A DNA stretch of 64,000 bases from Coleofasciculus sp. FACHB-1120 (GCF_014698845.1 NZ_JACJTV010000011.1:62001-126000), one strand, 5' to 3'. Positions 6,959-16,425 are shown, counted from the first letter of the stretch. The notes: generated from the sequence alone by a model not told the origin. Program-made: numbers and translations.

Positions 6959-9898
6959 ATGACTCTGACTCAAGTTTGGGGCGCTCTCCTCATTTTTATT
7001 GTCTGTCCTCTCTTGGGCGGATTGCCTCTCATTGCTTGGATTGTTCGCGCCCTGACTGGGCGGCGACTGGCAAGACTGGGCACGGGCAATGTGTCCGTCT
7101 CTGCTGCTTTTTACCACGGGGGACGGCTTGCGGGGATTTTGGCAGTGCTGTCGGAAGCTTCTAAGGGGATTGCTGCGGTTTTATTGGCGCGGAGTTTCTT
7201 TCCTGCGAACCCGGAATGGGAGTTAATTGCGCTGATTGCGCTGGTGCTGGGGCGTTATTGGATGGGGCGGGGCGCTGGCACAACGAATGTTGTGTGGGGG
7301 ATTGCGGTTCATGCTCCGCTAGTAGCAGTCTTAGTATTTGTAATTGGGGGAGTTAGTTTTACACTGGTGCGGGAGAGGAAACAGGGGCGCATTTTGGTTT
7401 TAATTTTGTTGCCCGTATTCATGGCGCTATTGCCGAATCACTCAACCGCGCAAGTTGTCGCCGCGATCGCTCTCAGTAGTATCATCGCCTGGATTTATCA
7501 GAAAATCCCCGATGATTTAGACCTTCCATCCGAACAAGCACAAACTGGGAATAAAGCTGTGTTTCGTTTTTTCCGAGGTGATAAAGCGATTGTTTCTCTC
7601 GATCAACCGCTAGAAGCCAGCAAGGTGGGACAAAAAGCGGCAACGTTATCTCAGCTGAAACGCTGGGGTTATCCGGTGCCGATGGGCTGGGTGCTGACGC
7701 CTGGGGACGATCCGGGGGTGATGATGGAGTTTCTCCAAGTTTCCGAACAACAACCCCTCGCGGTGCGTTCTTCTGCGGTTGGGGAAGACTCGGAACAGGC
7801 TTCGGCGGCGGGACAATACGAGACGATTTTGAATGTTACGAGTGCAGAAGCGTTGGAGGAGGCGATTACTCGCGTTCTGGCTTCTTACGATAACCCAGCA
7901 GCAAAGACTTATCGGCGCGATCGCAATCTCCCAGAAGCTTCGATGTCGGTGTTGATTCAAACACAAGTCCGGGGCGTCTTTTCAGGTGTTGCTTTTAGCC
8001 GAGATCCGATTGCCCAGCAAGGTAATGCAGTCGTGATTGAGGCATTGCCGGGAGATGCGGCGCGGATTGTATCCGGGCAAGTGACGCCGGAGCAATATCG
8101 GGTGTTTGTAGACGATCTTCAGGCGCAGGATGTCGAGTCTTTACCCGTGGAAGGTAGCGGCGATGTCCCCCCGGCATTGATTCAGCAAGTCGCTTACTTA
8201 GCGCGGCAGTTGGAAAGTCAGTATCACGGCATTCCCCAAGATGTTGAATGGAGTTACGATGGGCAAACCCTGTGGTTATTGCAATCGCGGACAATTACTA
8301 CTCTGCAACCCATCTGGACGCGCAAGATTGCCGCTGAGGTGATTCCGGGATTAATTCGTCCGCTGACGTGGTCGATTAATCGTCCTTTGACTTGCGGTGT
8401 TTGGGGAGAGATTTTTACTTTAGTTTTGGGCAAAGAAGCGGCTGGTTTAGATTTTAATGAAATGGCGACGTTGCAAGCCTCTCGCGCCTACTTTAATGCA
8501 ACCTTGTTAGGGCAAACTTTCCGTCGTATGGGTTTACCGGCAGAAAGTTTAGAGTTTTTAACCAGAGGTGCTAAGTTCTCAAAACCCCCTCTGGTTTCTA
8601 CGCTGCGAAATGTGCCGGGGTTACTGCGGTTATTGGGGCGTGAGTTGAGTTTAGAAAAGGATTTTGCGCGAGATGAACGGCGCTTATTTACCCCTATTTT
8701 GGAACAGGAATCTGCTTATTTAAAAGCGGGACTGGATTCTTCTCAAGAATCAGGCGCGATCGCTCTTGTCTCTACAAGCCAACCTGCGGCGCTGCTGGAA
8801 CGGATAGATACTTTGCTAGAAGTGCTGAAACGGGCAACGTATTACAGTATTCTCGCTCCCTTGAGTTTTGCGTTGCGGCAAGCGTTATTCAAGGTCAAGG
8901 ATTCACAATTAGATAACAGCCAAACTCCGGAAGTGGCTTCATTGCGATCGCTCGAAGATATCGCACTGGATGCCCGTAATTTGCTCCCTCATTCGCCATC
9001 ATCACCTGAAAATTCATCCTCTTTCTTCACCCTGCTGGCTGAAATGCCAGATGGGCAAAGTATTCTAGAACAGTTCGATCGATGGCTTGACCGTTATGGA
9101 TACTTGAGCGATGTGGGAACCGATATCGCTGTTCCTACTTGGAAGGAAGATCCTCATGCGGTTCGGGAATTGCTGACGCAGTTTTTCGGGGAAACTGAAC
9201 ATAGGTACAGAGAACCCAAAGAAAAGCAGGGATGGAAGGTTGATTCCGTGCAGCGACGGCTCAATTTGAAGGGCAAGGTTACAGATATCTATAGTCGTTT
9301 GTTGGCGGAAGTGCGTTGGAATTTTGTAGCCTTAGAAAATATCTGGTTGCAGTCAGGTTTGCTCTCTCAATCAGGAGATATATTCTTCTTGAAATTCCAT
9401 GAAATTAGGCAAATCATTCAACAATCTGACCAGTCATTCATTGACCAAGTTCCGCAGTTGGTGAAACAAAGGCGATCGCAACTGGAACAAGATAGTCAGA
9501 TGGCGAGTGTATCGCCTTTAGTCTATGGTAATGCGCCGCCCTCTACATATTTCAACACCGCCAACCGGCAAGTCAGTCAAAAGCGATTGCAAGGCATTGG
9601 TGCCAGTCCGGGGCAAGTAGAAGGGAAAGTAAAAGTTCTCCGCAGTTTACAAGCAATTCCAGATATTGACCGCGACACTATTTTAGTCGTGCCTTACACT
9701 GATTCTGGTTGGGCAGCACTGCTGTCTCGCGTGGGTGGGTTAATTGCAGAAGTGGGAGGACGTCTTTCTCACGGTGCGATTGTTGCCCGCGAGTATGGCA
9801 TTCCAGCGGTGATGGATATCCACAACGCCACGCAATTATTGCAAGATGGTCAACAGGTACGAATTGATGGTCAGCAGGGAACGGTGGAAATTTTGTGA
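6959..9898 (+). CDS. PlsY-like membrane domain fused to a PEP-synthase-like phosphotransferase
   Basis: 979 residues from ATG 6959. A TTG at 6899 would add 20 residues. Residues 1-140 are hydrophobic with several membrane helices and resemble glycerol-3-phosphate acyltransferase PlsY, with degenerate motifs (GTGNVSVSAAFYHGGR; GRGAGTTNVVWG). From about 190 there is an ATP-grasp domain of the PEP synthase/pyruvate phosphate dikinase/rifampin phosphotransferase type (KAATLSQLKRWGYPVP, PLAVRSSAVGEDS, GVFSGVAFSRDP, DVEWSYDG). A long helical middle follows, and the swivelling phosphohistidine domain closes the protein (GASPGQVEGKV ... GGRLSHGAIVAREYGIPAV, His about 938). The architecture matches an ATP-dependent dikinase acting on an unknown, perhaps membrane or lipid-linked, substrate. 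It lacks the PEP/pyruvate TIM barrel of true PpsA. Confidence 0.8.
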   Translation: MTLTQVWGALLIFIVCPLLGGLPLIAWIVRALTGRRLARLGTGNVSVSAAFYHGGRLAGILAVLSEASKGIAAVLLARSFFPANPEWELIALIALVLGRYWMGRGAGTTNVVWGIAVHAPLVAVLVFVIGGVSFTLVRERKQGRILVLILLPVFMALLPNHSTAQVVAAIALSSIIAWIYQKIPDDLDLPSEQAQTGNKAVFRFFRGDKAIVSLDQPLEASKVGQKAATLSQLKRWGYPVPMGWVLTPGDDPGVMMEFLQVSEQQPLAVRSSAVGEDSEQASAAGQYETILNVTSAEALEEAITRVLASYDNPAAKTYRRDRNLPEASMSVLIQTQVRGVFSGVAFSRDPIAQQGNAVVIEALPGDAARIVSGQVTPEQYRVFVDDLQAQDVESLPVEGSGDVPPALIQQVAYLARQLESQYHGIPQDVEWSYDGQTLWLLQSRTITTLQPIWTRKIAAEVIPGLIRPLTWSINRPLTCGVWGEIFTLVLGKEAAGLDFNEMATLQASRAYFNATLLGQTFRRMGLPAESLEFLTRGAKFSKPPLVSTLRNVPGLLRLLGRELSLEKDFARDERRLFTPILEQESAYLKAGLDSSQESGAIALVSTSQPAALLERIDTLLEVLKRATYYSILAPLSFALRQALFKVKDSQLDNSQTPEVASLRSLEDIALDARNLLPHSPSSPENSSSFFTLLAEMPDGQSILEQFDRWLDRYGYLSDVGTDIAVPTWKEDPHAVRELLTQFFGETEHRYREPKEKQGWKVDSVQRRLNLKGKVTDIYSRLLAEVRWNFVALENIWLQSGLLSQSGDIFFLKFHEIRQIIQQSDQSFIDQVPQLVKQRRSQLEQDSQMASVSPLVYGNAPPSTYFNTANRQVSQKRLQGIGASPGQVEGKVKVLRSLQAIPDIDRDTILVVPYTDSGWAALLSRVGGLIAEVGGRLSHGAIVAREYGIPAVMDIHNATQLLQDGQQVRIDGQQGTVEIL

Positions 9899-9944
9899 GT
9901 TATAACAACAATAGTCATGAAAATTTATTGTTTAAAAATTCAGT

Positions 9945-10232
9945 ATGATTAACTTCGGTATCAACTCAGCCAGTATTCTTGGGATTGTACTGATACTGTT
10001 TGGCATATTACTTATATCTTTAGGATTATTGCTTCGCAGACCTTTTCAAGTTGAAAATCTAATTCAAGATAGTGTTCTGGCTTCAGTTTATTTACTGTGC
10101 GGTTTGATTCTGTTTTTTCAGGGATGGCGACTCGCTCCAATTTTACAGTTTGGTCAAATTCTACTAACCGCTTCCAGTATGTATTTGATTGCCAAAGATA
10201 TATTCCGCCGTTCTTTAACTTCTAGAGGGTAA
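9945..10232 (+). CDS. ycf66: Ycf66 family protein
   Basis: 95 residues with two or three membrane helices. The opening INFGINSASILGIVL, the centre LLCGLILFFQGWRLAPILQF and the following GQILL are the Ycf66 signature, seen in cyanobacteria and some plastid genomes. Function is not established; a thylakoid or photosynthesis-related role is presumed. It begins 47 nt after the fusion gene and may be co-transcribed with it. Confidence 0.85.
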   Translation: MINFGINSASILGIVLILFGILLISLGLLLRRPFQVENLIQDSVLASVYLLCGLILFFQGWRLAPILQFGQILLTASSMYLIAKDIFRRSLTSRG

Positions 10233-10243
10233 ACTCATCTTTT

Positions 10244-10639
10244 ATGAACAATCGCGTCAAATTCACTCTAGCCATCGTCCTGGGTTTTTCGTTTTCTGGC
10301 ATCCAAACACTGTCCTTAGACCAACACCGCGTTGCAAGCGCTCAAGCAAATGCAACAAATTGTCCTTTTTTTGCAGGGAAATGGTTAGTTCGGGTTAAAA
10401 ACGCCGAGCGAACTGTTCTTCAACGCATAACTAGAGAATACCCAACTATAGAAGTTCGCTCTTGTTACTGGAGAGACACGAATACTACAGTTAATGGCTT
10501 CCAAATTGGCCCATTTCCAACTCCGCAATCAGCAGGGTTATTTTACCAAAAACTCACTGCTTCTAGGGTTCGTTCGACAGATGTAACGATTGTCAATCCT
10601 CCAAGACAATTTCAGGGGGTTAGACCCAGAAATCGCTAG
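10244..10639 (+). CDS. Secreted hypothetical protein with SPOR-like domain
   Basis: 131 residues. The first 30-35 form a signal peptide (hydrophobic LAIVLGFSFSGI, likely cut near ASAQA). The mature part reads WLVRVKNAERTVLQRI ... VNGFQIGPFPTPQSAGLFYQKL. The G-x-F-x-x-x-x-x-A pattern resembles SPOR domains, which bind denuded peptidoglycan. Two Cys (NCPFF, RSCYW) could form a disulfide. It starts 12 nt after Ycf66. The family assignment is weak. Confidence 0.65.
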   Translation: MNNRVKFTLAIVLGFSFSGIQTLSLDQHRVASAQANATNCPFFAGKWLVRVKNAERTVLQRITREYPTIEVRSCYWRDTNTTVNGFQIGPFPTPQSAGLFYQKLTASRVRSTDVTIVNPPRQFQGVRPRNR

Positions 10640-10664
10640 AGATAATTCTTGCAAAACAACACTT

Positions 10665-11543
10665 TCAAAACAGACTTAGCTGGGTAGGTGGCAACTCAAT
10701 CGCATTCCAGGGAAGGGGTGGAACGGGTGCGTTATGTTGTTCTAGCAACTGCTGAAAATGACGGGCATTTCCAGGCGATCGCTCTTCTAAAGGACAATGG
10801 ACGAAGAAGTAAATCTTTGTCCCCTGACGCAACCACCCATCTAGCAAACTCACCCACTCTTCCATAAAAGGCTGATTCACCGACTGCTCTGGATGGCTGA
10901 TAAACCGGATTAAGCTAAAGGAAGCCGTGACAATTGGTTGCACAGGCACGTTGGGTTTTCGCGATTCTGGATACTCTTGAGGCTTTGCCGATGCCGTGTA
11001 AACAGGGCGAGTATCCAACAGTACCCGTCCCACACCCAACTGCTGCAAAAGCGCCGTCAGATGGTTGCTGTGGGGTTCTTTGAACCAGTCGGGATGACGA
11101 ACTTCCAGCGCTAAAGGTGCTTCATGGCGAGGCCATGCCTCCAAAAAAGCGGTTAAGTCATCCAAATATGCCGGGGGATAGTTGGGAGGCAATTGGGCAA
11201 AAATGGGGCCAAGACGACTCTCCTCTGGAGATGCTGCGCTAACGCCTAAACCTTGCATCTGTTCTAAAAACTTTAATGCCTCTGGAATCGACGGTTGTAG
11301 CAAGCCATTGTGTGTCACATTCCGAGGCAACTTGAGGCAAAATTTAAAACCTGCTGGTGTTTCTTGTGCCCAACGCGCTACGGTATCTGCGTCTGGTACG
11401 GCGTAGAAAGTCGTATTGCCTTCAACGGTTGTGAAACGCTGACTGTATAGGCGCAGAAAATCTTTGGAACGGCTTCCAGATGGAAAAAGGTCGCCTATCC
11501 AGCCTTTATAACCCCAAACTGCACATCCCAGAAGAAAGCTCAT
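10665..11543 (-). CDS. DUF72 (YecE-like) family protein
   Basis: 292 residues. The family opening GCAVWGYKGWIGDLFPSGS, then FTTVEGNTTFYAVPDADTVARW, LEVRHPDWF and YFFVHCPLEE are characteristic of DUF72, a TIM-barrel family of unknown biochemical function found widely in bacteria. ATG 11543 is the natural start and the length fits. It is convergent with the SPOR-like gene. Confidence 0.9.
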   Translation of the reverse strand: MSFLLGCAVWGYKGWIGDLFPSGSRSKDFLRLYSQRFTTVEGNTTFYAVPDADTVARWAQETPAGFKFCLKLPRNVTHNGLLQPSIPEALKFLEQMQGLGVSAASPEESRLGPIFAQLPPNYPPAYLDDLTAFLEAWPRHEAPLALEVRHPDWFKEPHSNHLTALLQQLGVGRVLLDTRPVYTASAKPQEYPESRKPNVPVQPIVTASFSLIRFISHPEQSVNQPFMEEWVSLLDGWLRQGTKIYFFVHCPLEERSPGNARHFQQLLEQHNAPVPPLPWNAIELPPTQLSLF

Positions 11544-11618
11544 ATCTTTAAGTTTCTTTACAATATTAAGGTGTGCTTGTTCTCCTCATGTGAGGAATCC
11601 GTTAATTGAGAACCACCT

Positions 11619-12131
11619 ATGTCCTCTTCTAAGACTCCGTTCCCCGAATCGCTTGAAGCTTCTACCCCGCCTCAGTCTTCTTCACCATCATGGCAAATTG
11701 AGCTGCTGTATGACGGTGAATGTCCTTTATGTGTGCGAGAAGTCAATTTTTTGAAGAAACGGGATGCCGGTCGAGGTTTGGTGGCGTTTGTGGACATCGC
11801 AGGCGATCGCTATACCCCGGAAGTGCATGGCGGTGTTGACTTTGAAACGGCGATGGGGCGAATTCATGCGGTGCTTCCCGATGGGACTGTCGTCAAGAAT
11901 GTAGAAGTCTTCCGCCGCGTCTATGAAATCTTGGGGATGGGGTGGATCTATGCAGCTACCAAATTGCCGATTATCGGTTCTATCGTGGATACGCTGTATG
12001 AAATTTGGGCTGATTGGCGACTTGCCCTCACTGGACGACCCGATTTAGCCACGATTGTTAGCGATCGCCAAAAGCGCATCGAGTGCGAGACGCAGGGGCG
12101 CTGTCGGCTAAATGATGATAATCAACCTTAG
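11619..12131 (+). CDS. DCC-family thiol-disulfide oxidoreductase (DUF393)
   Basis: 170 residues. After a low-complexity Ser/Pro-rich 25-residue leader the family motif LLYDGECPLCVREV appears (D-G-x-C-P-L-C, a thioredoxin-like CxxC pair). Later come IHAVLPDGTVVKNVEVFR and a conserved C-terminal helix. DCC proteins are thought to be thiol-disulfide oxidoreductases, substrate unknown. The ATG is in an open leader with no clear ribosome site. Confidence 0.88.
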   Translation: MSSSKTPFPESLEASTPPQSSSPSWQIELLYDGECPLCVREVNFLKKRDAGRGLVAFVDIAGDRYTPEVHGGVDFETAMGRIHAVLPDGTVVKNVEVFRRVYEILGMGWIYAATKLPIIGSIVDTLYEIWADWRLALTGRPDLATIVSDRQKRIECETQGRCRLNDDNQP

Positions 12132-12221
12132 TCAATCAGAATAACCCAACTAAAGGAAGTCAACTGCACAAATAGGTCAAGCTAACCTAAAAAGAGACTA
12201 CTCTCGCTAGTAGGGAAAAAA

Positions 12222-12434
12222 ATGCAAGACTCAGCATATATTATCTTCATTGTCTTTGCTTGTATCTGGATATTAATGGGAGCCGTTGCTGTGATTGCAC
12301 TCCTCAAATCCGAGAATCAAGAGCTTCGGTTTGGCAAATGGGGACTCATCGTGGCTCTCCCGATTATTATCCCATTCATTCTGGCTCTACTCTATCAGGT
12401 AGCAAGACCATTTATTCTGAAATACCTTTTTTGA
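12222..12434 (+). CDS. Small two-helix membrane protein
   Basis: 70 residues with two hydrophobic helices (about 4-27 and 41-62) separated by a charged loop (KSENQELRFGKWG). Not recognised. It follows the DCC gene by 90 nt on the same strand. It could be real given its clean hydrophobic pattern, but has no family support. Confidence 0.5.
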   Translation: MQDSAYIIFIVFACIWILMGAVAVIALLKSENQELRFGKWGLIVALPIIIPFILALLYQVARPFILKYLF

Positions 12435-12580
12435 AAATTTGGGCTAAATCTTAACATCAATCTTTTGTTAATGGCTAAGCCCTATCTACTGGCTTGTCCA
12501 TCGCATCCAGCAATTACAGCAGCAGATTGAGGCGTGGCAAGCGATGCAGTCAAAGTTGGGAGGGAATGAGCGATTACTTC

Positions 12581-13549
12581 TTATGCCGAGTCGCCTTGTA
12601 TAGCCTTATATGCTTCTACAAGCAAAACTATATTTGAAGCGGTAAGGTGCAACACGTATGCGGCTAAGTATTCAGGGACGCTTATAGGTTGTGATCCTTG
12701 ACCATGACCAGATGTTTTATTGCGAACAGTGGGGACACCAGCTTCAAGAACAGACCGTAAGGCTGATAAATGGCTTTGAAGATACTTTGGGACAAGCTCT
12801 TCTTCAAGCACGACAGTAATAAGGTCTTTAGCAGTAGCACCCTTGGAGTAAGACCATTCACACTCATCACAGATTGTTTTCATAGTACTCTCAAAAGCAT
12901 TCAGCGCATCAACGATTGCATCTTTGTATTCCTTCTTTCTATAGTGGTCATGGGCACTTCGGAATTCTTGCTCAGCTCCTTTGAAATGCTGACTAGAGAG
13001 TAGGATGAGCGCCGGTACAACAACCTCTGCGTGGATGAAACCTGAATCAACACGAACGATCTGACTGTTATTGTACTGATAGCCTATTGCATGCTCACGA
13101 AAGCGATGATTTAACTCGCTAATAGCATCCTCAGGAAGTTGGGACACCTCTAACTCACCTTGGCGTTGATAGTCTTGCAATATTTCGCGAATATCTTCAT
13201 CTATGTAGTGAAACGTAAATTCAATTAGATCGAGGAGATGATCAACAGGAGTGTCTTGATCAAGCAAAAAAGACTTACATTGCTCGAAAGGATTTTGGAA
13301 CTCGCTTCCAAGATTGAACAAACCTAGTTCCCTAGCAAACGAGTCATGAATTGCGTGCCATAAACGACTTACTAATGGCACGAATCGTATGACGCGTGCC
13401 GGTTCGGAATAAGGTCCAATAGCACTCAACCAGATATGTATTACCTGTCGTCGAAATTTGAGGGGCAAGTCTGTATACTGATATACCTCTGGTTGGTTGC
13501 CACGCTCAGCAAGCTTCTTACGCTTTGAATATAGGTCGTTGATACCCAT
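12581..13549 (-). CDS. AbiJ-NTD4/HEPN-type (STM4504/CBY_0614 family) protein
   Basis: 322 residues from ATG 13549 (MGINDLYSKRKK, the usual family opening; the open frame continues 22 codons further up). The N-terminal half, with YxDLPxKFRRQVIHIW and a buried all-helical pattern, matches the AbiJ N-terminal domain type 4. The C-terminal half (from about 205) is a HEPN-like four-helix domain with the R-x5-H element VRNKTSGHGQG, the RNase signature of HEPN proteins. AbiJ systems act in abortive infection against phage. Its neighbours are remnants of toxin-antitoxin genes, which supports an accessory defence role. Function inferred, not shown. Confidence 0.75.
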   Translation of the reverse strand: MGINDLYSKRKKLAERGNQPEVYQYTDLPLKFRRQVIHIWLSAIGPYSEPARVIRFVPLVSRLWHAIHDSFARELGLFNLGSEFQNPFEQCKSFLLDQDTPVDHLLDLIEFTFHYIDEDIREILQDYQRQGELEVSQLPEDAISELNHRFREHAIGYQYNNSQIVRVDSGFIHAEVVVPALILLSSQHFKGAEQEFRSAHDHYRKKEYKDAIVDALNAFESTMKTICDECEWSYSKGATAKDLITVVLEEELVPKYLQSHLSALRSVLEAGVPTVRNKTSGHGQGSQPISVPEYLAAYVLHLTASNIVLLVEAYKAIQGDSA

Positions 13550-13668
13550 TGTTATCTGTATTTGGCAGTGCTCTAAGTTTTTCTTACACCTAACGGTTGA
13601 ATTAATCGGCGGCAAGCAACCTTGAACTCATCACTAGGAGCTTTCGTCCGTCCGTTCCGATGTAATGT

Positions 13669-13877
13669 TTAATCGATTTGCACGTAATAATCTGTTCTTA
13701 TTCTCAATCTTCTATAAGCAGCATCCACTTCTGCATTGCTCACCTGCAATAATCTTCTTGCACAAAATTCTCTAAATCACGGCGGTTCAAACTCCTTGTA
13801 AATTTAGTGTAATTATTAAGGCATAAGGTTAAACGTACCTCACTTTCTCTCAATGCATCATCAAGTCTTGGCTGCAT
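13669..13877 (-). pseudogene. Frameshifted small ORF, unknown
   Basis: From ATG 13877 the reading (MQPRLDDALRESEVRLTLCL...) stops after 45 codons at 13740. An overlapping frame continues as LLQVSNAEVDAAYRRLRIRT and ends at 13669. The sequences join plausibly near ATTATTGCAGG, suggesting one gene with an indel. Not recognised. Its place between a HEPN gene and a broken hicAB pair fits a decayed accessory gene. Confidence 0.4.
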
Positions 13878-13920
13878 AGTATTTAATCCATCCTCAAGAC
13901 CAAGCTTCGCCTCGCTTCAC

Positions 13921-14136
13921 TCACCATGCTTCGCAAACAACATACTCACATAGAGGAGTTGGTTCGGGAATAGGTAAACCCTCTTCTCGCAAACCATCCA
14001 AATGAAACGCGATCGCTTCTTTTATCTGCTGTTCCATCTCTTCAAGAGTTGCACCTGTCGCCACACATCCCGGTAAATCTGGAACATAAACTGAATAGTT
14101 GCTCTCTAGCTTTTCAATCACAATCGCATAGCGCAT
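13921..14136 (-). CDS. hicB: HicB-family antitoxin
   Basis: 71 residues. The RNase-H-like HicB half-fold is visible: MRYAIVIEKLESNYSVYVPD, LPGCVATGATLEEMEQQIKEAI, then HLDGLREEGLPIPEP. HicB neutralises the HicA mRNA interferase. There is no C-terminal DNA-binding extension, so this is the short type. Its ATG overlaps the last base of the hicA reading frame (TAATG), a normal hicAB arrangement, but hicA is frameshifted. The antitoxin appears intact without a working partner here. Confidence 0.88.
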   Translation of the reverse strand: MRYAIVIEKLESNYSVYVPDLPGCVATGATLEEMEQQIKEAIAFHLDGLREEGLPIPEPTPLCEYVVCEAW

Positions 14137-14347
14137 TACTCTTCTTCTCCTGTTTCCTTCTCTTCCTTGAGTTGAGCTTGCGTCATTATGCTGTTTAACG
14201 TGCCAGGTGCTAAATCGTCGTAGGGTTTCCCTGCAATTGTGACTAAACCGGACTTAGTTGATGCTTGAACTGACGATGACTGCCCCTAGTTCTTGCCAGA
14301 TACCAACCATCTTCTTCTATTAGCTTAATCACTTCCCCAACTTTCAT
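14136..14347 (-). pseudogene. hicA: hicA toxin gene broken by a 1-bp deletion
   Basis: From ATG 14347 the product reads MKVGEVIKLIEEDGWYLART and RGSHRQFKH, a perfect HicA start including the catalytic His in GSHRQF. It then runs into a TAG at 14243. In another frame the rest of HicA follows at once: SGLVTIAGKPYDDLAPGTLN and on to a stop overlapping the hicB start. Restoring one base (CATCCAACT for CATCAACT, near 14258-14262) joins both halves into about 70 residues, the normal HicA length. The toxin is therefore probably inactive. Confidence 0.85.
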
Positions 14348-14688
14348 GCTGAGCCTCTAGCACCATTGCACTCTTTCATGCTGCCAAAACGCGATCGCGC
14401 CAACTCACTTGACAAAATCAGTAGTTTGTGTGTCTGAAATGGGACGAAGGCGATCGCATCTTCCCAGTTAGACTCCACGACAAAAGAGCGAACCGACAGG
14501 TCGGCGCTTCGCGATCGCCTCTATCCTCCAGCACAAGCGATCGCCTGCGCCTCGTACCATACGCTCAGGTCGCTCAGCCTATACCTATAGATCCGTCTAT
14601 AGTGATCTACAAGAAAGATTTATGACTAAATGTTTACAAAGTTTAATAAGATAATCACATACAGAAATAAGTATTTTTTCCTACTGCC
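14348..14688. other. Noncoding gap between hicA remnant and ndhD
   Basis: About 340 nt with several HIP1 GCGATCGC or near-HIP1 sites and no convincing gene. A 65-codon plus-strand open frame at 14428 is dominated by these repeats and is not believed. The ndhD promoter presumably lies in the last 100 nt, which is AT-rich. Confidence 0.6.
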
Positions 14689-16404
14689 ATGATTGAGGAT
14701 CAATTTCCTTGGCTTAGCGCGATTGTCCTGTTCCCACTCATTGCTGCACTGCTGATCCCTTTTCTGCCTCATAAAGACGGCAAGCGAGTGCGCTGGTATG
14801 CACTCGGAGTAGCGATCGCAGACTTTGCATTGATGTGCTATGTCTTTTGGAAGCATTACGATCCCAGCAGCGCTACTTTTCAACTCGTCGAGAAATATGC
14901 CTGGGTGCCTCAGTTAGGCTTGAACTGGTCAGTTTCCGTCGATGGAGTTTCAGCCCCGCTGGTGCTTCTGGCAGGCTTAGTAACGACACTCTCAATATTT
15001 GCAGCGTGGCAAGTTAATCTCAAACCCCACCTATTTTATTTCCTGATGCTGGTGCTGTACTCCGCACAGGTAGGGGTATTTGTCGCCCAAGACGTGCTGC
15101 TGCTGTTCATTATGTGGGAAGTAGAACTTATTCCCGTCTACCTACTCGTCTCGATTTGGGGTGGACAGAAGCGTCAGTACGCCGCGATGAAGTTCTTACT
15201 CTATACCGCCGCCGCTTCTATCTTTATTTTGGTGGCTGGTCTGGCGATGGCATTCTACGGCGACAATCTAACCTTCGATATAGTCGAACTCGGCTTGAAG
15301 GATTACCCGCTTGCTTTAGAACTGCTGCTTTATGCAGGATTGCTCGTTGCCTTTGGTGTCAAACTAGCGGTTTTCCCCTTGCACACCTGGCTACCAGATG
15401 CACACGGTGAGGCATCCTCTCCCGTATCAATGGTATTGGCGGGTGTACTGCTGAAGATGGGCGGATATGGTTTGATTCGCCTCAACTTAGGGCTTCTTTC
15501 GGATGCACACGTCTACTTTGCACCCGTTCTAGCGATTTTGGGCGTTGTCAATATTATCTACGGTGCGTTTAACTCCTTTGCCCAGACGAATATGAAGCGT
15601 CGCCTCGCTTATTCGTCGGTTTCTCATATGGGATTTGTTCTATTGGGGATTGCGTCCTTCACCGACTTGGGAATCAACGGCGCAATGCTGCAAATGATTT
15701 CTCACGGTTTGATTGCCTCATTACTATTCTTTTTAGCTGGAGTGACTTACGACCGCACTCACACGATGTCCATGAAAGAAATGGGCGGAATTGCTCAGGC
15801 AATGCCTACTGTGTTTGCCCTGTTTACAATGGGTGTCATGGCATCAGTGGCGCTGCCGGGAATGAGCGGCTTTGCTAGCGAACTGTCGGTTTTCATCGGT
15901 GTAACGACAAGTGATATCTACAGCTCAACTTTCCGCACCGTGACCGTCTTTCTAGCCGCCGTGGGTGTCATTCTGACCCCGATTTATCTGCTTTCGATGC
16001 TGCGACAGGTATTTTACAACTCTGGTGAAGTCCCTACCTGCGACATTGCACCTACCTGCGACATTACGGATGCAGATTTGCAGAATCAGGGAAATCAGGA
16101 GCCGGTTTGTTTTGGTACAAACTGTAGCTTGCCGATAGATGCAGCATTTATCGATGCCAGACCTCGTGAAGTGTTTATTGCGGCTTGCTTTCTGGTGCTG
16201 ATTATCGGTCTTGGCGTATACCCAAATATGGGTATGCAAATGTACGATGTCAAAACTGTTGCAGTGAATGCTCAGGTTCGCCAATCTTATACCCAAATCG
16301 CAGCCGTGAATCCCCAGATTTATGCAGGAGGATTTTTAGTTCCGAAGGTTGCTGAGTCGGAAGTAACGCCCGTTTTGGGAATGGTAGAGCGTTATTCCAG
16401 GTAA
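14689..16404 (+). CDS. ndhD: NAD(P)H-quinone oxidoreductase chain 4 (NdhD)
   Basis: 571 residues, a proton-pumping antiporter-like subunit of the photosynthetic complex I (NDH-1), with about 14 membrane helices. Visible: [18 protein letters not shown] with the essential Glu of the discontinuous helix, [32 protein letters not shown], and [18 protein letters not shown]. This is the NdhD1/D2 type used in respiratory and cyclic electron flow. The loop before the last helix contains an 18-bp in-frame tandem duplication ([12 protein letters not shown], 16033-16068). Followed by a very strong terminator. Confidence 0.95.
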   Translation: MIEDQFPWLSAIVLFPLIAALLIPFLPHKDGKRVRWYALGVAIADFALMCYVFWKHYDPSSATFQLVEKYAWVPQLGLNWSVSVDGVSAPLVLLAGLVTTLSIFAAWQVNLKPHLFYFLMLVLYSAQVGVFVAQDVLLLFIMWEVELIPVYLLVSIWGGQKRQYAAMKFLLYTAAASIFILVAGLAMAFYGDNLTFDIVELGLKDYPLALELLLYAGLLVAFGVKLAVFPLHTWLPDAHGEASSPVSMVLAGVLLKMGGYGLIRLNLGLLSDAHVYFAPVLAILGVVNIIYGAFNSFAQTNMKRRLAYSSVSHMGFVLLGIASFTDLGINGAMLQMISHGLIASLLFFLAGVTYDRTHTMSMKEMGGIAQAMPTVFALFTMGVMASVALPGMSGFASELSVFIGVTTSDIYSSTFRTVTVFLAAVGVILTPIYLLSMLRQVFYNSGEVPTCDIAPTCDITDADLQNQGNQEPVCFGTNCSLPIDAAFIDARPREVFIAACFLVLIIGLGVYPNMGMQMYDVKTVAVNAQVRQSYTQIAAVNPQIYAGGFLVPKVAESEVTPVLGMVERYSR

Positions 16405-16425
16405 GCGCTGCGTGAGTAATTGTCA

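Noticed and set aside
12448-12602. Plus-strand frame reading LVHRIQQLQQQIEAWQAM, a possible gene remnant
   Set aside because: Short, no start codon support and no family recognised; may be a decayed fragment but not proven.
14428-14625. 65-codon plus-strand open frame
   Set aside because: Built on HIP1-type repeats, no plausible product.
15952-16296. 114-codon minus-strand open frame
   Set aside because: Antisense to ndhD, no features.
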